DNA from: Acidimicrobiia bacterium
GTDB lineage: Bacteria; Actinomycetota; Acidimicrobiia; Acidimicrobiales; Bin134
NCBI GenBank assembly: GCA_009843565.1
Contig: VYDF01000141.1
Location: forward strand, 1 to 8,553
Direction: 5' to 3'
Length of the DNA: 8,553 nucleotides
Shown here: positions 6,946 through 8,553 of the stretch, piece after piece
Numbering within the stretch: position 1 is the first letter of the stretch
How the letters are laid out: the number at the start of each line of letters is the position of its first letter
The notes under the pieces: model-generated
The model's input: the letters and a program-made list of their open reading frames with translations, nothing else
Database searches by the model: none
What the model was told of the DNA's origin: nothing
Translations under genes and position numbers: made by a program

Positions 6946-7758
6946 GTGGGCGACTGGGAGCGGCTGCGGAGTGATCTGGCCGAACTGGACAGGGTGATGG
7001 TGGCTTTCAGCGGTGGCGTCGACTCCTCCTTTTTGGCCTGGGTGGCCCACGACGTGCTGGGCGACCGAGCCCAAGCGGTCACCGCAGTGTCGCCTTCGCT
7101 GGCCAAGGCTGAGCGCGAGGACTGCGCTTTGCTGGCCGCCGAGTGGGGCCTGCGGTGGAGCGAAGTACACACCGACGAGATGGAACAGGCCGCCTATGTG
7201 GCCAATAGCGGCGACCGGTGCTATTGGTGCAAAGACGCCCTCATGGATGCGGTCGCCCCCCTGGCTGAAGCCACGTCGTGCACGGTGGCACTAGGAGTGA
7301 ATACCGACGACTTGGGCGATCACCGCCCCGGCCAGCGGGCCGCGGCAGAGCGGGGTGCGGTGTTTCCCCTGGTGGACGCCGGATTCTCCAAGGCCGACGT
7401 TCGAAAGTGGTCGCAGCAGCTGGGGCTGCGCACCTGGGACAAGCCCGCCGCCCCCTGCTTGGCTTCCCGAATCCCCTATGGCACCCCGGTGACGATGGGG
7501 GCGTTGGCCTCAGTGGGCGACGCTGAGGCCGCCCTCCGGAAGATGGGATTCGCAGAACTGAGGGTTCGCCACTACGGCGATCTGGCCCGGATCGAAGTGC
7601 CCGAAGAGCGCCTGGCCGATGTGGTGGCCCAGCGGGGCGCGGTAGTCGAGGCGGTGCGCCAAGCCGGCTACCGGTACGCCACGCTCGATCTTGACGGCCT
7701 CCGCTCCGGAAATCTGAACGACGTGCTCGACATCGGCTCGTCGTCCCCGCGCCCTTGA
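6946..7758 (+). CDS. larE: LarE-type ATP-dependent sulfur transferase
   Basis: LarE is a PP-loop enzyme that adenylates a carboxylate of pyridinium-3,5-biscarboxylic acid mononucleotide and inserts sulfur, making the thiocarboxylates that hold nickel in the nickel-pincer cofactor of lactate racemase and related enzymes. The 270-aa protein has the ATP-binding PP-loop FSGGVDSS at 21-28, the family segment NSGDRCYWCKDALMD at 87-101, the LGVNTDDLGDHRPGQRAA segment at 116-133, and PAAPCLASRIPYG at 167-179. C171 in the last motif matches the sacrificial cysteine of the Lactobacillus enzyme. C92 and C95 add a CxxC pair, the three-cysteine pattern of LarE proteins reported to carry a [4Fe-4S] cluster. 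The start is taken as GTG at 6946; the ATG at 6938 is out of frame, and no clear ribosome site precedes it. No larA, larB or larC is seen here. The gene overlaps the next one by 4 bp. Confidence 0.92.
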   Translation: MGDWERLRSDLAELDRVMVAFSGGVDSSFLAWVAHDVLGDRAQAVTAVSPSLAKAEREDCALLAAEWGLRWSEVHTDEMEQAAYVANSGDRCYWCKDALMDAVAPLAEATSCTVALGVNTDDLGDHRPGQRAAAERGAVFPLVDAGFSKADVRKWSQQLGLRTWDKPAAPCLASRIPYGTPVTMGALASVGDAEAALRKMGFAELRVRHYGDLARIEVPEERLADVVAQRGAVVEAVRQAGYRYATLDLDGLRSGNLNDVLDIGSSSPRP

Positions 7759-8216
7759 CCGACGCCGAATTGCGGACCGCCGAGCAGCAGCTCGCGGCAT
7801 GCGCTCAGGAACTGGCCGAGGGCATCAGGGACGCCTTGCCCAAATGGGTGGTAGCGGCGGTGGAGAGCCGATTGGCAAGCCTGAGTCCTACGGTTCGAGA
7901 GGCGGCTGAAGCTGCCGGTGCGGCCGCAGCTACCGAGATAGGCGCCGAGGTGACTCGGCTGCTGGCCGCCGACATCGACGACCAATCCGAGAACCCCTTG
8001 GCCGTTCTGCGCCGAGCGGTGCGCTACCCCACCGAGGTGCTGGCCGCCGCCGGCGTTGCTCCGGTGGAGCGTGACGATTTCGCCATCCAGCGATTCCCCG
8101 GCGACGTATACGACCTCACCCCGGCGTCGTTCGCCGACCTTCACCCCGACTTGCAAGCTCCCGGGCTGACATGGGGAGCGGCCAAGGCGTTTGTGTACCG
8201 CCGCCGTCATGGCTGA
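7755..8216 (+). CDS. Conserved hypothetical protein, coupled to larE
   Basis: I cannot assign a function to this 153-aa protein. It starts with TTG at 7755-7757, overlapping the larE TGA in a TTGA junction, a usual sign of translational coupling. Residues 1-75 are Ala/Glu-rich and probably helical (TAEQQLAACAQELAEGIRDA, then VREAAEAAGAAAATEIGAEV). Residues 78-153 look more conserved in style: DDQSENPLAVLRRAVRYPTE, VLAAAGVAPVERDDFA, FPGDVYDLTPASFADLHP and the closing WGAAKAFVYRRR. There is no signal peptide or membrane segment, so it should be cytosolic. The single Cys (C16) is not in a motif. The pattern resembles uncharacterised proteins that I recall from actinobacteria. The start codon is not a strong ATG, but the reading frame fills the whole space between larE and the amt leader. 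Confidence 0.8.
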   Translation: MTDAELRTAEQQLAACAQELAEGIRDALPKWVVAAVESRLASLSPTVREAAEAAGAAAATEIGAEVTRLLAADIDDQSENPLAVLRRAVRYPTEVLAAAGVAPVERDDFAIQRFPGDVYDLTPASFADLHPDLQAPGLTWGAAKAFVYRRRHG

Positions 8217-8232
8217 CCGGGAAAAACCCGGT
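8216..8232 (+). terminator. Hairpin after the hypothetical gene, possible weak terminator
   Basis: The sequence accggg-aaaaa-cccggt forms a perfect 6-bp stem with a five-A loop, and its first base is the last base of the TGA stop. It is followed by ttcgaattcc, not by a run of T, so it is not a classical intrinsic terminator. It may end the larE unit, act as a processing stem, or belong to the amt upstream control region. Confidence 0.4.
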
Positions 8233-8300
8233 TCGAATTCCCCCCGGCAAAACGTGACATACTGACGGTGCCAACAGGCGGAATGACAAGGGGAGTATTG
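8233..8300 (+). promoter_or_regulatory. amt leader: candidate -10 box and strong ribosome binding site
   Basis: The 68 bp before amt contain catact at 8258-8263, a fair -10 box candidate, with only a poor -35 match about 17 bp upstream (near 8235-8240). The ribosome site aaggggag at 8288-8295 is the best in the window and sits five bases before the ATG, which fixes the amt start. I saw no clear GlnR-type or other nitrogen-regulator box. Confidence 0.4.
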
Positions 8301-8553
8301 ATGGACGCTGATACCGCGTGGGTACTCGTAAGTGCCGCACTTGTGCTGTTCATGGTGCCGGGCCTGGCTTTGTTCTACGGGGGCATGGTCGGCACAAAGA
8401 ACGTGCTCAACATGATGAACATGAATCTGTACTGCCTGGGCATCGTCCCCATCTTGTGGGCGGTGGCCGGATTCGGGTTTGCTTCCGGGGATTGGGATTT
8501 CCCGCTGTTCGGAGACTTCGACGCCTTCTGGCTCAACGGGGTTGACGACATGG
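8301..8553 (+). CDS. amt: Amt-family ammonium transporter (partial, N-terminal 84 codons)
   Basis: The gene starts at ATG 8301 behind a good ribosome site and runs off the right window edge. The visible 84 residues match the Amt start: DTAWVLVSAALVLFMVPGLA is the first membrane segment, LFYGGMVGTKNVLNMMNMNL carries the GG and KNVLN landmarks of the family, and CLGIVPILWAVAGFGFASGD is the second membrane segment. Amt proteins are trimers that import ammonium or ammonia across the cytoplasmic membrane and are normally blocked by the PII protein GlnK when nitrogen is plentiful. The N-terminus has no long signal peptide, so this resembles the shorter actinobacterial form. Next to amt many actinobacteria carry glnK and glnD; here glnD is instead about 5.5 kb to the left on the other strand, and any glnK would lie beyond the window. 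Confidence 0.93.
   Translation, partial: MDADTAWVLVSAALVLFMVPGLALFYGGMVGTKNVLNMMNMNLYCLGIVPILWAVAGFGFASGDWDFPLFGDFDAFWLNGVDDM

Noticed and set aside
8233..8300. GlnR-type nitrogen box upstream of amt (gtgac at 8254-8258)
   Set aside because: The second half-site at the required spacing reads acggt, which does not fit the GaAAC half of the consensus as I know it.

Overview
The window is a dense, GC-rich stretch of bacterial chromosome. Frequent GTG/TTG starts, the GlnD layout, and the type of hypothetical protein suggest a high-GC actinobacterium, possibly an acidimicrobial lineage; this is inferred from protein appearance, not from a marker gene. Nearly every base is coding. I see no mobile element, CRISPR array, rRNA or tRNA.

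Layout: the left three quarters (about 1-6841) reads on the minus strand, in transcription order livH, livM, livG, livF, glnD, then a Nudix-family gene that runs off the left edge. Gaps are short (36 bp, an 11-bp overlap, 13 bp, 78 bp, 70 bp), so one long operon is plausible. The right quarter reads on the plus strand: a LarE-type sulfur transferase, a four-base-overlapping conserved hypothetical protein, then an 84-bp gap with a hairpin, and the first 84 codons of an Amt ammonium transporter that runs off the right edge. The two halves diverge from a 104-bp intergenic region (6842-6945).

Functionally, most of the window concerns nitrogen. LivHMGF are the two permeases and two ATPases of a branched-chain amino acid/amide (HAAT) ABC importer. 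GlnD is the glutamine sensor that modifies and demodifies PII proteins, and Amt imports ammonium. The solute-binding protein is not in the window; a glnK could lie just past the right edge. LarE and its partner look like a separate two-gene unit.

Points worth attention: LivH carries a signal peptide and an Ig-like extracytoplasmic domain before the permease; glnD directly follows livF; LarE has the three-cysteine arrangement associated with an iron-sulfur form of the enzyme; a 17-bp direct repeat copies the end of glnD into the gap before the Nudix gene; and the Nudix box lacks its first canonical glutamate. I found no clearly undescribed system here.
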